A stretch of DNA of 64,000 nucleotides from assembly GCF_026241515.1 (NCBI RefSeq), contig NZ_JAPHPW010000003.1, positions 124,001 through 188,000 of the forward strand. Reading direction: 5' to 3'. The notes under the pieces were generated by a model, which saw only the letters and a list, made by a program, of their open reading frames with translations, was not told the origin of the DNA and did no database searches. The translations under genes were made by a program, and so were the position numbers. This DNA is from Vibrio sp. 14G-20. Lineage in GTDB: Bacteria; Pseudomonadota; Gammaproteobacteria; Enterobacterales; Vibrionaceae. This document shows, piece after piece, positions 39,072 through 50,445 of the stretch (its first letter is position 1; each line of letters starts with the position of its first letter).

Positions 39072-40268
39072 GTGCAAAGAGTGAAAGAGATCAATCAATC
39101 TATTTGGCAATGGCTTAACCGTGCCACACCAGAGGCGCTTTACGATCGTCAATTGGTATGGATTGCTCTTGGATTGATGCTAACGGGTTTGGTAATGGTA
39201 ACGTCGGCTTCGTTCCCAATCAGTGCTCGTTTAACTGATCAGCCGTTTCACTTTATGTTCCGTCATGCCATTTTCTTGGTGTTAGCGTTAATCGTATCCA
39301 GCGTCATATTGCAAATTCCAATGAAGCGTTGGTTTCAATACAGCATGTATCTACTGGGTTTATCCTTCTTTTTGCTGGTTGTGGTATTAGCTGTCGGTAA
39401 GTCGGTGAACGGTGCATCGCGTTGGATCCCATTAGGGCTATTTAACTTACAACCTGCCGAAGTCGCTAAATTATCGCTGTTTATCTTTATGGCGGGCTAC
39501 TTGGTTCGAAAACAAGACGAAGTGAGGAAAACCTTCTTCGGTGGTTTTGGTAAGCCAATTATGGTGTTTGGTGCCTTTGCAGTATTACTCCTTGGCCAAC
39601 CCGATTTAGGTACCGTTGTTGTAATGCTGGTTACTTTGTTTGGCATGCTATTTATCGCAGGTGCCAAGCTTTCACAGTTTATTGCCTTGATGGTGGCGGG
39701 TATTGCCGCGGTCGTCGGCTTGATTGTTATAGAGCCCTATCGTGTTCGACGTGTGACCTCATTCTGGGAACCTTGGAATGACCCGTTTGGCAGTGGTTAC
39801 CAGTTAACTCAATCACTGATGGCATTTGGCCGCGGTGATTGGATGGGGCAAGGTCTTGGCAACTCGGTTCAGAAGTTAGAATATTTACCAGAAGCACATA
39901 CCGATTTTGTGTTTGCTGTATTGGCTGAAGAGTTGGGCTTTGTTGGTGTGACCTTAGTGCTGATCCTTATTTTTAGTTTGGTGCTTAAAGCGATTCTAAT
40001 TGGTAAGAAAGCCTTCGAAAACGACCAGTTATTCAGTGGCTACCTTGCCTTTGGTATTGGTATTTGGTTTGCTTTTCAAACGCTTGTTAACGTAGGTGCC
40101 GCTTCAGGTATCGTTCCAACCAAGGGTCTGACATTGCCATTGATTAGTTACGGCGGGTCAAGTTTGATTGTGATGTCGGTGGCGGTTTCTATGCTACTAC
40201 GTATCGATCACGAATGCCGAATACAACAAAAAGAACAAGCCGACAATCAAAACGAATTAGTAGAATAA
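39072..40268 (+). CDS. ftsW: Septal peptidoglycan glycosyltransferase FtsW
   Basis: SEDS-family membrane enzyme that polymerises septal glycan strands from lipid II in complex with FtsI. 398 residues with about ten transmembrane helices. Conserved features are [18 protein letters not shown] (the SEDS loop, around residue 113-130), GQPDLGT and the C-terminal PLISYGGSS. It starts with GTG at 39072, with AAGGA about 10 nt upstream. murG follows after 12 bp. Confidence 0.96.
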   Translation: MQRVKEINQSIWQWLNRATPEALYDRQLVWIALGLMLTGLVMVTSASFPISARLTDQPFHFMFRHAIFLVLALIVSSVILQIPMKRWFQYSMYLLGLSFFLLVVVLAVGKSVNGASRWIPLGLFNLQPAEVAKLSLFIFMAGYLVRKQDEVRKTFFGGFGKPIMVFGAFAVLLLGQPDLGTVVVMLVTLFGMLFIAGAKLSQFIALMVAGIAAVVGLIVIEPYRVRRVTSFWEPWNDPFGSGYQLTQSLMAFGRGDWMGQGLGNSVQKLEYLPEAHTDFVFAVLAEELGFVGVTLVLILIFSLVLKAILIGKKAFENDQLFSGYLAFGIGIWFAFQTLVNVGAASGIVPTKGLTLPLISYGGSSLIVMSVAVSMLLRIDHECRIQQKEQADNQNELVE

Positions 40269-40280
40269 GAATCTAACGTG

Positions 40281-41342
40281 ATGAAAAAAAACAAAAAACT
40301 TTTAGTGATGGCTGGTGGTACTGGCGGTCACGTTTTCCCTGGCTTAGCTGTGGCTAAAAAGCTTCAACAACAAGGTTGGGAAATTCGCTGGTTAGGAACT
40401 GCGGACCGAATGGAAGCTGATCTGGTACCAAAGCATGGTATTGAGATCGACTTCATTAAGGTGAAAGGCCTGCGTGGTCAAGGTATTAGCAAGCTAATTA
40501 AAGCGCCATTCCAGATTATTAATGCCATACTTCAAGCAAAACAGCACATCAAAGCATGGCAGCCTGATGTAGTGCTTGGTATGGGTGGCTACGTGAGTGG
40601 TCCCGGTGGCATCGCGGCATGGTTATCCGGTATTCCTGTGGTTCTGCATGAACAAAATGCAGTGGCGGGTTTAACTAATCAATGGCTATCTAAAATTGCC
40701 AAAAAAGTATTCCAAGCTTTCCCTGGTGCTTTCCCTACCGCAGAAGTGGTGGGTAATCCTGTACGCGAAGATGTGGTTGCCTTAGCTGAACCCGAGCAAC
40801 GCATGGCTGAACGTGATGGGGACATCCGCATCTTGGTCATGGGCGGTAGTCAGGGCGCCAAAATCCTGAACGATACCTTGCCAGTAACAATGGCGCAGCT
40901 TGGTGAGGGTTTCACTGTGATGCACCAAGCGGGTAAGAACAATCAACAGCAAGTCATTGAGCAATACAAATCACATTCTGTTGATAATGTTCAAGTGACT
41001 GAATTTATTGATGATGTGGCGCAAGCTTATGAGTGGGCAGATCTATTAGTGTGTCGCTCAGGTGCATTAACCGTATCTGAAGTCTCGGCGGCGGGTGTGG
41101 GTTCTATCTTCGTTCCGTTTATGCACAAAGACAGACAACAAGCGTTGAACGCCGATCACTTAGTTGAGTGTGGCGCAGCGTTAATGATTGAACAGCCTCA
41201 ACTGACGGCTGATAAGCTAGCGAACACTATCGCGCAGCTTGATAGAAATGAATTAAAAATGATGGCAACAAAAGCTCGTCAAGCCGCCAAGCTTGATGCT
41301 GATGTGACCGTCGCTGAAGCGATTAAAGCTTTAGCAAAATAA
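40281..41342 (+). CDS. murG: UDP-GlcNAc:lipid I N-acetylglucosaminyltransferase
   Basis: Peripheral inner-membrane GT-B glycosyltransferase that converts lipid I to lipid II. 353 residues from the ATG at 40281; a GTG at 40278 is also in frame. The glycine-rich [14 protein letters not shown] loop is at about 12-25, [11 protein letters not shown] near 98 and HEQNAVAG near 123. The C-terminal domain has MGGSQGA and the [10 protein letters not shown] donor-binding segment. murC begins 13 bp after the stop. Confidence 0.97.
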   Translation: MKKNKKLLVMAGGTGGHVFPGLAVAKKLQQQGWEIRWLGTADRMEADLVPKHGIEIDFIKVKGLRGQGISKLIKAPFQIINAILQAKQHIKAWQPDVVLGMGGYVSGPGGIAAWLSGIPVVLHEQNAVAGLTNQWLSKIAKKVFQAFPGAFPTAEVVGNPVREDVVALAEPEQRMAERDGDIRILVMGGSQGAKILNDTLPVTMAQLGEGFTVMHQAGKNNQQQVIEQYKSHSVDNVQVTEFIDDVAQAYEWADLLVCRSGALTVSEVSAAGVGSIFVPFMHKDRQQALNADHLVECGAALMIEQPQLTADKLANTIAQLDRNELKMMATKARQAAKLDADVTVAEAIKALAK

Positions 41343-41355
41343 TGAGATTGAATTG

Positions 41356-42816
41356 ATGACGATTGAACATACCCAAGACTTAGCGCAAATCCGTGCAATG
41401 GTGCCAGAGATGCGCCGTGTTAAATCTATCCACTTCATTGGTATTGGTGGTGCCGGAATGAGCGGGATTGCTGAAGTCTTGCTAAATGAAGGCTACCAGA
41501 TCACGGGTTCTGACATTGCTCAAAACCCAGTGACTGAGCGTTTAGTTAGCAAGGGGGCGACAGTTTACATTGGCCACCAAGCAAGTAACGTTGCTGATGC
41601 AAGTGTGGTGGTGGTTTCAACCGCTATCAACGAAGAAAATCCAGAGATTGTTGCCGCTCGTGAAGCGCGTACACCGATTGTTCGTCGTGCGGAAATGCTG
41701 GCTGAGCTGATGCGTTTTCGTCACGGTATTGCCGTGGCCGGTACGCACGGTAAAACAACCACAACTGCGCTAGTCACACAGATCTACTCGGAAGCTGGCC
41801 TCGATCCCACTTTCGTAAACGGTGGTTTGGTGAAAAGTGCAGGCACTAATGCTCGCTTAGGTTCAAGTCGTATCCTTATCGCTGAAGCCGATGAAAGTGA
41901 TGCGTCATTTCTGCATCTGCAACCAATGGTTAGTATTGTGACTAACATTGAAGCGGATCATATGGATACCTATGGCGGTGATTTTGAAACGTTAAAGCAG
42001 ACGTTTATTGATTTCTTACACAACCTGCCATTCTATGGTCAGGCTGTGATGTGTGTTGACGATCCTGTTGTACGTGAGCTTATCCCTCAGGTGAGTCGCC
42101 AAGTGATTACTTACGGTTTCTCAGAAGATGCGGATATCCGTATTGAGAACTACGTACAAGAAGGGCAACAAGGTAAATTCACAGTTGTACGTGAAGGCAA
42201 AGCTAACCTTGATATCACATTGAACATTCCGGGCCGTCATAATGCGCTAAATGCATCAGCTGCAATTGCGGTTGCGACTGAAGATGACATCAGTGATGAA
42301 GCGATTCTCAAAGCGATGGCAGGAACGGAAGGTACAGGCCGTCGTTTCGATCATTTAGGTGAGTACGAAACCGGTAAAGGCGTTGCAATGTTGGTTGATG
42401 ATTATGGTCATCACCCTACTGAAGTGGATGTCACTATTCAAGCTGCACGCAGTGGCTGGACTGACAAACGTCTTGTGATGATTTTCCAACCTCACCGTTA
42501 TAGTCGTACTCGCGATCTGTATGATGACTTTGCTAACGTTCTTGAGCAGGTTGATGTTCTAATCTTATTAGATGTGTACTCGGCAGGTGAGAAACCTATT
42601 GCAGGTGCGGACGGGCGTTCGTTAAGTCGAACTATTCGTGGGCGTGGTAAGATAGATCCAATCTTTGTTGCTGATATCAACGCGCTGCCGTCGGCTCTTG
42701 CTAACGTAATTCAAGGTGGTGATCTTGTCTTAACGCAGGGTGCAGGTGATGTTGGCCGTGTAGCGAAGCAGCTTGAATCGTTACAATTAGACATTAATAA
42801 AATGCAGAACGCTTAA
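41356..42816 (+). CDS. murC: UDP-MurNAc:L-alanine ligase
   Basis: The first amino-acid ligase of peptidoglycan synthesis. 486 residues. The nucleotide-sugar domain begins [17 protein letters not shown]. The P-loop [11 protein letters not shown] is near residue 129. The central domain has [10 protein letters not shown] and [10 protein letters not shown], and the C-terminal domain has [10 protein letters not shown] and FQPHRYSRT. The ATG at 41356 is preferred to the overlapping TTG at 41353. No ddl gene follows, which is usual for Vibrio; the next 182 bp hold an inverted repeat and a promoter. Confidence 0.97.
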   Translation: MTIEHTQDLAQIRAMVPEMRRVKSIHFIGIGGAGMSGIAEVLLNEGYQITGSDIAQNPVTERLVSKGATVYIGHQASNVADASVVVVSTAINEENPEIVAAREARTPIVRRAEMLAELMRFRHGIAVAGTHGKTTTTALVTQIYSEAGLDPTFVNGGLVKSAGTNARLGSSRILIAEADESDASFLHLQPMVSIVTNIEADHMDTYGGDFETLKQTFIDFLHNLPFYGQAVMCVDDPVVRELIPQVSRQVITYGFSEDADIRIENYVQEGQQGKFTVVREGKANLDITLNIPGRHNALNASAAIAVATEDDISDEAILKAMAGTEGTGRRFDHLGEYETGKGVAMLVDDYGHHPTEVDVTIQAARSGWTDKRLVMIFQPHRYSRTRDLYDDFANVLEQVDVLILLDVYSAGEKPIAGADGRSLSRTIRGRGKIDPIFVADINALPSALANVIQGGDLVLTQGAGDVGRVAKQLESLQLDINKMQNA

Positions 42817-42898
42817 CAGAATACTGTCTACAGACTGTGGTCAATCACTCACTTCTTGCGATTGACCTAAAATTGACCAAAAATCTTATTATCAACGT

Positions 42899-42926
42899 TT
42901 GATAGTTTGATTTTGCTCAGTATAAT
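42899..42926 (+). promoter_or_regulatory. Putative ftsQ promoter
   Basis: TTGATA (42899-42904), a 16-bp spacer and a perfect TATAAT (42921-42926), about 70-80 bp before ftsQ. Upstream is a perfect 8-bp inverted repeat GGTCAATC (42839-42846) / GATTGACC (42860-42867), which has no T run and so looks regulatory rather than a terminator. Confidence 0.65.
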
Positions 42927-42998
42927 TCATAGGTTAAAGTAAGTGCTTTTACCTCTATTACGAAGATAGGGAATAGAATTGCGAACCAACGACAGGGA

Positions 42999-43787
42999 AT
43001 GCGGGCTTTGGTAGAAAGTACTTTTAGCGAAAACCGCCACCTATTCAGTTTACCGTCGCTCAAGAAACACGCCTTAGGCGGGTCTTTTTTTGTCATGGTA
43101 TTGCTATTCATTGGGTTTCTCTTCTATACCACACTGACTTGGATGTGGGACGATCAGCGATTGCCTCTTTCCAAAATAGTACTTCAAGGCGACTTAACTT
43201 ATGTAACGGCTGGTGATGTTCAACATGCCTTTGGCGAGCTTGAGCATATTGGAACATTCATGTCGCAAGACATCGGTGTGTTGCAAGACAGTTTAGAAGC
43301 GTTACCTTGGGTTTCAGTGGTCTCCATTCGTAAACAGTGGCCAGACACAATAAAAGTATTTTTGACTGAATATCATGCGGCAGCAATCTGGAACGGCAAC
43401 ATGCTGCTGAATGACGATGGTCAGGTGTTTAATGGTGATATCGGCTTGTTGAAGGGCGATAGAGTTAAGCTTTACGGCCCAGACGGCACCAGCCAAGAAG
43501 TGATAGAAAAATGGCGACAGATAACCCCGTTGATTAACAGTCTAGGGTTAACAGTTACCTCGCTCGTTCTCAATGAGCGTCGCGCTTGGCAAATAATCCT
43601 AGATAACGGTATCCGTTTAGAACTAGGTAAAGATTCTTTAGATGAGCGTGTTGAACGCTTCATTTCGCTTTACCACGAGTTAGGTAGTAAGGCGAATCAA
43701 GTGAGCTACATCGACCTCAGGTATGATACGGGAGCCGCTGTAGGCTGGTTTCCAGAGCAAGAGTTAGAAGAGAGCACAGATGACTAA
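42999..43787 (+). CDS. ftsQ: Cell division protein FtsQ
   Basis: Bitopic divisome protein that links FtsA/FtsK to FtsBL. 262 residues: a short cytoplasmic tail, one membrane helix (about 28-48), a POTRA domain starting near VLQGDLTYVT (about 60-130), and a beta domain to about 245. Start choice is open. The ATG at 42999 touches AGGGA with almost no spacing, while a TTG at 43008 sits 9 nt from the same AGGGA and would give MVESTF. The stop lies 8 bp inside ftsA, so expression is coupled. Confidence 0.94.
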   Translation: MRALVESTFSENRHLFSLPSLKKHALGGSFFVMVLLFIGFLFYTTLTWMWDDQRLPLSKIVLQGDLTYVTAGDVQHAFGELEHIGTFMSQDIGVLQDSLEALPWVSVVSIRKQWPDTIKVFLTEYHAAAIWNGNMLLNDDGQVFNGDIGLLKGDRVKLYGPDGTSQEVIEKWRQITPLINSLGLTVTSLVLNERRAWQIILDNGIRLELGKDSLDERVERFISLYHELGSKANQVSYIDLRYDTGAAVGWFPEQELEESTDD

Positions 43788-45048
43788 GACCGCAGATGAC
43801 AACATAATCGTTGGTCTTGATATAGGCACTGCGACCATATCAGCTCTGGTTGGTGAAATATTGCCTGATGGTCAAATCAATATCATTGGTTCTGGGCAAA
43901 GCCCATCCAGAGGTATGGATAAAGGTGGTGTAAACGACCTAGAGTCGGTAGTTAAGTCGGTTCAGCGAGCTATTGATCAAGCAGAGTTGATGGCGGAATG
44001 CCAAATCAGCAATGTGTTTATCTCGCTATCGGGCAAACATATCGCAAGCCGAATTGAAAAAGGCATGGGCACTATTTCAGATGAAGAAGTGTCTCAAGAC
44101 GATATGGATCGAGCGATCCATACCGCGAAATCAATTAAAATAGGTGATGAGCAGAGAATTCTGCACGTGATCCCACAAGAATTTACCATTGATTATCAAG
44201 AAGGGATTAAGAATCCACTTGGCTTATCTGGTGTTCGAATGGAAGTCAGCGTTCACCTAATTTCTTGCCATAGCGACATGGCGAGAAACATTATTAAAGC
44301 TGTTGAACGATGTGGTCTCACAGTAGAACAAATCGTGTTTTCAGGACTTGCCTCAAGTAACGCGGTAATTACTGAAGACGAGAGAGAGCTTGGAGTGTGT
44401 GTGGTAGATATCGGTGCGGGTACGATGGATATTTCCATTTGGACTGGCGGCGCACTTCGACACACAGAAGTATTTTCTTACGCAGGAAATGCAGTAACCA
44501 GTGATATTGCCTTCGCTTTCGGCACGCCAGTGAGCGATGCTGAAGAGATAAAAGTAAACCATGGTTGCGCTCTGAGTGAACTCGTAAGCAAGGATGACTC
44601 TGTTAACGTCCCAAGTGTTGGTGGTCGCCCATCGAGAAGTTTGCAACGACAAACTTTGTCGGAAGTGATTGAACCACGTTACACTGAACTTATGGGCCTC
44701 GTTAACCAAACTATTGATACGGTTCAATTACAGCTACGAGATGAAGGTATTAAACACCACCTTGCAGCTGGCGTCGTTCTCACTGGTGGAGCGGCACAAA
44801 TTGACGGATTGGTAGAGTGTGCGGAACGTGTTTTCCGCAATCAAGTTCGAGTTGGTAAGCCATTAGAAGTTAGTGGCTTAACTGACTATGTTAAAGAGCC
44901 GTATCATTCTACGGCGGTTGGTTTACTTCATTACGCAAGAGATTGTCAGATAAGTGATGAAGGTGATTACAGCGAACCTAAGCGTTCAGCACCTTCTATG
45001 TCAGGCTTGTTTGGCAAATTGCGTAATTGGATACAAAAAGAGTTTTAA
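43780..45048 (+). CDS. ftsA: Cell division protein FtsA
   Basis: Actin-like ATPase that tethers FtsZ filaments to the inner membrane and recruits later divisome proteins. 422 residues. The first phosphate loop is GLDIGTATISALV (about 12-24); the second phosphate region is CVVDIGAGTMDIS and the adenosine motif is LTGGAAQIDG. The C-terminal amphipathic helix FGKLRNWIQKEF is the membrane anchor. The start overlaps ftsQ by 8 bp, and ftsZ begins 31 bp after the stop. Confidence 0.97.
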   Translation: MTKTADDNIIVGLDIGTATISALVGEILPDGQINIIGSGQSPSRGMDKGGVNDLESVVKSVQRAIDQAELMAECQISNVFISLSGKHIASRIEKGMGTISDEEVSQDDMDRAIHTAKSIKIGDEQRILHVIPQEFTIDYQEGIKNPLGLSGVRMEVSVHLISCHSDMARNIIKAVERCGLTVEQIVFSGLASSNAVITEDERELGVCVVDIGAGTMDISIWTGGALRHTEVFSYAGNAVTSDIAFAFGTPVSDAEEIKVNHGCALSELVSKDDSVNVPSVGGRPSRSLQRQTLSEVIEPRYTELMGLVNQTIDTVQLQLRDEGIKHHLAAGVVLTGGAAQIDGLVECAERVFRNQVRVGKPLEVSGLTDYVKEPYHSTAVGLLHYARDCQISDEGDYSEPKRSAPSMSGLFGKLRNWIQKEF

Positions 45049-45079
45049 CCTGAGTTGCAGGAAAAAACGGAGATAACAC

Positions 45080-46309
45080 ATGTTTGAACCGATGATGGAA
45101 ATGTCTGACGATGCAGTAATTAAAGTCGTTGGAGTTGGTGGCGGTGGCGGTAACGCTGTTGAGCACATGGTACGTGAATCAATCGAAGGCGTAGAATTCA
45201 TCAGTGTTAACACTGATGCACAAGCACTTCGTAAAACAAGCGTGAGCAGCGTGATCCAAATTGGTGGTGATATCACTAAAGGTTTGGGCGCTGGTGCAAA
45301 CCCACAAGTAGGCCGTGATGCAGCTCTCGAAGATCGAGAAAGAATTAAAGAAGTTCTAACTGGCGCCGATATGGTATTTATCGCAGCTGGTATGGGCGGT
45401 GGTACGGGTACAGGTGCTGCTCCAGTTATTGCTGAAGTTGCGAAAGAGCTAGGTGTGCTAACAGTTGCTGTTGTAACTAAGCCATTTAGCTTTGAAGGCA
45501 AAAAACGTTTAGCGTTTGCAGAGCAAGGTATTGAAGAGCTTTCTAAGCATGTGGATTCTTTAATTACGATTCCAAATGAAAAGCTACTTAAAGTACTTGG
45601 CCGTGGCGTAACACTGCTAGAAGCTTTCGCAAGTGCAAATGATGTGCTTAAAAATGCTGTACAAGGTATCGCAGAGCTGATTACTCGCCCTGGTATGATT
45701 AACGTCGATTTCGCGGATGTTCGCACCGTAATGTCTGAGATGGGTCATGCAATGATGGGTAGCGGTATCGCAAAAGGTGAAGACCGTGCTGAAGAAGCTG
45801 CTGAAACGGCAATTTCTAGCCCACTACTAGAAGACATCGACCTAGCTGGTGCACGTGGCGTTCTTGTGAACATCACAGCAGGCCTAGATATGCGTCTAGA
45901 TGAATTCGAAACAGTAGGTAACACAGTTAAGGCATTCGCATCTGATAACGCAACAGTCGTGATTGGTACTTCTCTAGACCCTGATATGACGGATGAAATC
46001 CGCGTAACTGTTGTTGCAACAGGTATCGGTACAGAGAAAAAACCAGACATTACTTTAGTTGCTGGTGGTAAAGCTAAGGTTGCACCAACTCCTCAACCAC
46101 AGGTAGCGGCTCAAACTGCACCAAGAGTGGAAGAGAAAGTGGCACAACCATTGCAGGAAAAAACTGAGGTTAAACCTCAAGTTAAACCACAGCCAACAAC
46201 GTCACCTGTTTCTTCAGGTACAGGCGCTAGCCAAAGTGCTGCACCTAAAGCTGAGAAAGAGAGTGGATACTTAGATATTCCAGCATTCTTACGACGTCAG
46301 GCTGATTAA
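45080..46309 (+). CDS. ftsZ: Cell division GTPase FtsZ
   Basis: Tubulin homologue that polymerises into the Z ring. 409 residues. The tubulin signature GGGTGTG is at 106-112, and the T7-loop [11 protein letters not shown] is around residue 206. A disordered linker rich in Pro, Gln, Lys and Val covers about 330-390, and the conserved C-terminal peptide DIPAFLRR binds FtsA and ZipA. CGGAGA upstream is the ribosome-binding site. It is the last division gene; a new promoter for lpxC follows. Confidence 0.98.
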   Translation: MFEPMMEMSDDAVIKVVGVGGGGGNAVEHMVRESIEGVEFISVNTDAQALRKTSVSSVIQIGGDITKGLGAGANPQVGRDAALEDRERIKEVLTGADMVFIAAGMGGGTGTGAAPVIAEVAKELGVLTVAVVTKPFSFEGKKRLAFAEQGIEELSKHVDSLITIPNEKLLKVLGRGVTLLEAFASANDVLKNAVQGIAELITRPGMINVDFADVRTVMSEMGHAMMGSGIAKGEDRAEEAAETAISSPLLEDIDLAGARGVLVNITAGLDMRLDEFETVGNTVKAFASDNATVVIGTSLDPDMTDEIRVTVVATGIGTEKKPDITLVAGGKAKVAPTPQPQVAAQTAPRVEEKVAQPLQEKTEVKPQVKPQPTTSPVSSGTGASQSAAPKAEKESGYLDIPAFLRRQAD

Positions 46310-46323
46310 CAAATACCCAAAAT

Positions 46324-46351
46324 TTGACTATCGTCGAATTAATGGTAAAAT
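46324..46351 (+). promoter_or_regulatory. Putative lpxC promoter
   Basis: TTGACT (46324-46329), a 16-bp spacer and TAAAAT (46346-46351), five of six matches in each. A perfect inverted repeat CGGTCAGTA/TACTGACCG (46355-46374) lies just after it, at the predicted start of the lpxC RNA. Confidence 0.68.
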
Positions 46352-46405
46352 TCGCGGTCAGTAAATACTGACCGTGATTTGTAGCACTGATAACGAGGCA
46401 AGCAG

Positions 46406-47323
46406 ATGATCAGACAACGTACTCTGAAAGAAATTGTGAAAACAACTGGTGTGGGTCTCCACTCTGGTCGTAAAGTCACACTTACTCTTCGCCCGGCAGC
46501 TGCAAATACAGGTATTGTTTATCGTCGTACAGATGTAAATCCACCTGTAGATTTCCCAGCTGATCCAGCGTCAGTTCGTGACACTATGTTATGTACCGCT
46601 CTTGTTAATGATGAAGGCGTACGTATCTCTACAGTGGAGCACCTTAACGCAGCTTTAGCGGGTATGGGCATCGACAACATTATTGTTGAAGTAGATGCTC
46701 CTGAGATCCCAATTATGGATGGTAGCGCAAGCCCATTCGTATACTTGCTACAGCAAGCGGGTGTAGAAACACTGAATGCAGCGAAGCGTTTTATTCGTAT
46801 CAAAAAGCCTATCCGTTTTGAAGATGGCGATAAGTGGGCAGAATTTGTTCCATTTAACGGCTTCCGTATGGACTTTGAGATCGACTTTAACCACCCAGCA
46901 ATTGAATCTGATGAGCAACGTTTGTTGTTTGATTTCTCTTCACAAGGTTTTGTGAAAGAAATTTCTCGCGCTCGTACTTTCGGCTTCATGCGCGACATTG
47001 AGTATCTACAATCTCAAAACCTAGTACTTGGTGGTAGCTTTGATAATGCTATCGTACTTGACGAGTATCGAATTCTTAATGAAGAAGGTCTACGTTTTGA
47101 CAATGAGTTCGTAACTCATAAAGTACTAGATGCGATTGGTGACTTGTACATGTGTGGACACGCTATTATTGGTGAGTTCCGTGCATACAAATCAGGTCAC
47201 GGCCTAAACAACCAACTACTACGTGCAGTACTTGCTGACGCAGAAGCTTGGGAATGGGCAACATTCGAAGAAGAAGTAGGCTCTCCTGTTGCATTTGCTG
47301 AACCAGGAATGGTTCTAGCGTAA
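46406..47323 (+). CDS. lpxC: UDP-3-O-acyl-N-acetylglucosamine deacetylase
   Basis: Zinc-dependent deacetylase that makes the committed step of lipid A synthesis. 305 residues, the same length as in E. coli. The zinc ligands are His79 in [10 protein letters not shown], and the histidine and aspartate of [10 protein letters not shown] (about 238 and 242). HGLNN near residue 265 supplies the general acid histidine. The C-terminus ends PGMVLA; in E. coli, the LpxC tail is the FtsH degradation signal. A terminator follows at 47354-47379. Confidence 0.97.
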   Translation: MIRQRTLKEIVKTTGVGLHSGRKVTLTLRPAAANTGIVYRRTDVNPPVDFPADPASVRDTMLCTALVNDEGVRISTVEHLNAALAGMGIDNIIVEVDAPEIPIMDGSASPFVYLLQQAGVETLNAAKRFIRIKKPIRFEDGDKWAEFVPFNGFRMDFEIDFNHPAIESDEQRLLFDFSSQGFVKEISRARTFGFMRDIEYLQSQNLVLGGSFDNAIVLDEYRILNEEGLRFDNEFVTHKVLDAIGDLYMCGHAIIGEFRAYKSGHGLNNQLLRAVLADAEAWEWATFEEEVGSPVAFAEPGMVLA

Positions 47324-47353
47324 TTGTTGTTTACAACAATATAAGATTTCGAA

Positions 47354-47379
47354 AACCAGGTCATTGACCTGGTTTTTTT
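47354..47379 (+). terminator. Terminator after lpxC
   Basis: The stem CCAGGTCA/TGACCTGG ending in seven T residues, 30 bp past the lpxC stop. Confidence 0.92.
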
Positions 47380-47713
47380 GTATCTATTTTCCAGATACAG
47401 TGTCGTCAACATCCGAAAGTTGTCTCCCAATGAGCTGCAGTCTGGCTAATCCATCAGCAATTAGAAAGAAAAGTTCCAAGCACATCAAACAAATGGGGTT
47501 ATAAATGGTCGTTGGTGTGAAAATTACTTACACTAAAGGGCATTAATTTTAACTCAAGCCTTGAAAACTCTACTCTCAAGTACAATATCAAAGATACTAG
47601 ATTTATCTCAGTATCCTTGGTTAGTAACTGAAGACTAGTTCATAACTAGTAGAGACACTGACGGCATTTAAAATAGATCGCGGACGATCTGAGAACGAAG
47701 AGATTCCAAGCAC
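47380..47713 (+). promoter_or_regulatory. Intergenic region and structured leader before secA
   Basis: No supported gene lies in these 334 bp. Two hairpins are close to secA: ACTAGTT-CAT-AACTAGT (47634-47650) and AGATCG-CGGA-CGATCT (47675-47690). The second ends 23 bp before the secA ATG. A 12-bp sequence TTCCAAGCACAT occurs at 47474-47485 and again at 47704-47715, where its last two bases open the secA start codon. I see neither a SecM-like gene nor a DUF721 (DciA-like) gene. Confidence 0.6.
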
Positions 47714-50440
47714 ATGATTACTAAGCTGCTGACAAAGGTAATTGGCAGTCGCAATGACAGAACACTGCGCCGCCTTAGAAAAATTGTAAAAGAAATTAAT
47801 AACTACGAACCAACGTTTGAAGCACTTTCAGACGAAGAGCTAAAAGCAAAAACGGTTGAGTTTCGTGAGCGCTTAGATAAAGGTGAATCGCTAGATCAAC
47901 TTCTACCTGAAGCATTTGCTACGGTACGTGAAGCGTCTAAGCGTGTTTACGGCATGCGTCACTTTGACGTGCAAATGATTGGTGGCATGGTTCTAAATGC
48001 TGGCCAAATTGCAGAAATGCGTACTGGTGAAGGTAAGACTCTTACAGCAACCCTACCAGCTTATCTTAACGCCCTACCTAGCAAAGGTGTTCACGTAGTA
48101 ACGGTGAACGACTACCTAGCGAAGCGTGATGCGGAAACAAACCGCCCATTATTTGAATTCCTTGGTATGACTGTTGGCGTGAACGTGCCAAATATGGCTC
48201 CACCAGAGAAGAAAGAAGCGTACCAAGCGGATATCCTATACGGAACAAACAACGAGTTTGGTTTTGATTACCTTCGTGACAACATGGCTTTCCGTGCTGA
48301 AGACCGAGTTCAACGTGAGCGCTTCTTTGCTGTAGTCGATGAGGTTGACTCAATCTTAATCGATGAAGCTCGTACTCCATTAATTATCTCTGGTCCTGCT
48401 GAAGATAGTTCAGATCTTTACACGCGCATTAACACTCTGATTCCTTCTCTAGAGCGCCAAGATAAAGAAGATTCAGAAGAGTACCGTGGTGAAGGTCACT
48501 ACACCATGGACGAGAAATCGAAACAGGTTCACCTGACTGAAAACGGTCAAGAATTTGTAGAAGAACTAATGGTCAAAAACGGCCTGATGGAAGAGGGTGA
48601 CACACTTTACTCTCCAACCAATATCAGTCTGTTGCACCATGTTAATGCAGCGCTGCGTGCACACGTATTGTTTGAGAAAGACGTTGACTACATCGTTACT
48701 GAAGAAGGCGAAGTGGTTATCGTTGATGAACATACTGGTCGTACTATGCCTGGTCGTCGTTGGTCTGAAGGTTTACACCAAGCTGTTGAAGCTAAAGAAG
48801 GTGTGAAGATTCAGAATGAAAACCAGACGCTAGCATCGATTACATTCCAGAACTTCTTCCGTCTGTATGAGAAACTGTCTGGTATGACAGGTACAGCCGA
48901 TACAGAAGCTTTCGAATTCCAGTCTATCTACGGCCTAGAAACGGTGGTTATCCCAACCAACAAGCCTATGGTTCGTAACGATATGCCTGACGTGGTTTAT
49001 CGTACTGAAGAAGACAAGTTCAATGCAATCATCGAAGACATTAAAGACCGTGTAGCAGCTGGTCAGCCATCATTGGTTGGTACAGTTTCTATCGAGAAGT
49101 CTGAACTGCTGTCTAATGCACTGAAAAAAGCAAAAATTAAGCACAGCGTTCTAAATGCTAAATTCCACGAAATGGAAGCAGAGATCGTTGCACAAGCTGG
49201 TATGCCGAGTGCGGTAACTATCGCAACTAACATGGCTGGTCGTGGTACCGATATCGTGTTAGGTGGTAGCTGGCAGGCACAAGTTGAAAAGCTAGAGAAT
49301 CCAACTAAAGAGCAGATCGAGAAGATCAAAGCTGACTGGAGAATCATACACGATAAAGTGCTTGAGTCAGGTGGTCTGCACATCATTGGTACTGAGCGTC
49401 ATGAATCTCGCCGTATCGATAACCAGCTACGTGGTCGTTCTGGTCGTCAAGGTGATGCGGGTTCTTCTCGTTTCTACCTATCAATGGAAGATTCTCTGCT
49501 ACGTATCTTCACATCGGATCGTATGGCTGGTCTTATCCAAAGTGGTATGGACGAAGGCGAAGCGATTGAATCTAAGATGCTGTCTCGCTCAATTGAAAAA
49601 GCACAACGTAAAGTGGAAGGTCGTAACTTCGACATCCGTAAGCAGCTTCTTGAGTACGATGATGTAGCCAATGACCAACGTAAGGTTGTTTATGAGCTAC
49701 GTGATGAGCTGATGAGTTCTGATGACATCAGTGAGATGATCGAACACAATCGTGAAGATGTACTGGCATCAGTTATTGATGAATACATCGCTCCTCAGTC
49801 TCTTGAAGACATGTGGGATATCGCGGGTCTGCAAGATCGCCTGAAGAATGATTTCGATCTAGATTTTGATATTCAAGGTTGGTTAGACGAAGACGACAAG
49901 CTTTATGAAGAAGCATTGCGTGAACGTATTCTTGGTATGGCGGTAGATTCGTACAAACAGAAAGAAGAAGTGGTTGGTGCTCAAGTACTGCGTAACTTCG
50001 AGAAGTCTGTGATGCTACAAACGCTAGACGGCCTTTGGAAAGAGCACTTGGCTGCGATGGATCACCTTCGTCAAGGTATCCACTTACGCGGTTATGCTCA
50101 GAAGAACCCGAAACAAGAGTACAAGCGCGAGTCGTTTGAACTGTTTGAAGGCCTACTAGATGTACTGAAAACAGACGTTGTTACCATCCTTTCTAAAGTT
50201 CGCGTTCAGCAACAAGAAGAAGTAGAAAAGATGGAAGCTCAACGTCAAGCTCAAGCTGAAGAAGCGGCGCGTCGTGCACAAGCACAACACGCAACGGCTG
50301 AAAATCAGTTAGGTGACGATGAAGCTGAACCAGCATCTCCACAAACGGTAGTACGTGATGAGCGTAAAGTGGGTCGTAACGAACCATGCCCATGTGGAAG
50401 TGGCAAAAAATATAAACAGTGTCACGGTAAAATTGACTAA
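47714..50440 (+). CDS. secA: Preprotein translocase ATPase SecA
   Basis: Motor that drives secretory proteins through the SecYEG channel. 908 residues. The first nucleotide-binding domain has [11 protein letters not shown] (about 102-112) and [16 protein letters not shown] preprotein cross-linking domain follows; the second nucleotide-binding domain has [13 protein letters not shown] and [18 protein letters not shown]. The C-terminal zinc motif has Cys892, Cys894, Cys903 and His904, after a disordered linker rich in Ala, Gln and Glu. The ribosome-binding site is weak, so leader structure may matter. Two repeats follow downstream. Confidence 0.98.
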   Translation: MITKLLTKVIGSRNDRTLRRLRKIVKEINNYEPTFEALSDEELKAKTVEFRERLDKGESLDQLLPEAFATVREASKRVYGMRHFDVQMIGGMVLNAGQIAEMRTGEGKTLTATLPAYLNALPSKGVHVVTVNDYLAKRDAETNRPLFEFLGMTVGVNVPNMAPPEKKEAYQADILYGTNNEFGFDYLRDNMAFRAEDRVQRERFFAVVDEVDSILIDEARTPLIISGPAEDSSDLYTRINTLIPSLERQDKEDSEEYRGEGHYTMDEKSKQVHLTENGQEFVEELMVKNGLMEEGDTLYSPTNISLLHHVNAALRAHVLFEKDVDYIVTEEGEVVIVDEHTGRTMPGRRWSEGLHQAVEAKEGVKIQNENQTLASITFQNFFRLYEKLSGMTGTADTEAFEFQSIYGLETVVIPTNKPMVRNDMPDVVYRTEEDKFNAIIEDIKDRVAAGQPSLVGTVSIEKSELLSNALKKAKIKHSVLNAKFHEMEAEIVAQAGMPSAVTIATNMAGRGTDIVLGGSWQAQVEKLENPTKEQIEKIKADWRIIHDKVLESGGLHIIGTERHESRRIDNQLRGRSGRQGDAGSSRFYLSMEDSLLRIFTSDRMAGLIQSGMDEGEAIESKMLSRSIEKAQRKVEGRNFDIRKQLLEYDDVANDQRKVVYELRDELMSSDDISEMIEHNREDVLASVIDEYIAPQSLEDMWDIAGLQDRLKNDFDLDFDIQGWLDEDDKLYEEALRERILGMAVDSYKQKEEVVGAQVLRNFEKSVMLQTLDGLWKEHLAAMDHLRQGIHLRGYAQKNPKQEYKRESFELFEGLLDVLKTDVVTILSKVRVQQQEEVEKMEAQRQAQAEEAARRAQAQHATAENQLGDDEAEPASPQTVVRDERKVGRNEPCPCGSGKKYKQCHGKID

Positions 50441-50445
50441 GTTTG

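Noticed and set aside
42817..42998. Missing ddl gene between murC and ftsQ as an anomaly
   Set aside because: The ddl gene being elsewhere is ordinary for Vibrio, and nothing here suggests a recent deletion.
45001..45726. 241-codon frame antisense to ftsZ
   Set aside because: Its low-complexity Ser/Pro-rich composition reflects the codon bias of ftsZ on the other strand.
47430..47504. 24-residue reading frame before secA as a SecM-like arrest peptide
   Set aside because: It has no ribosome-binding site, no signal peptide and no recognisable arrest motif.
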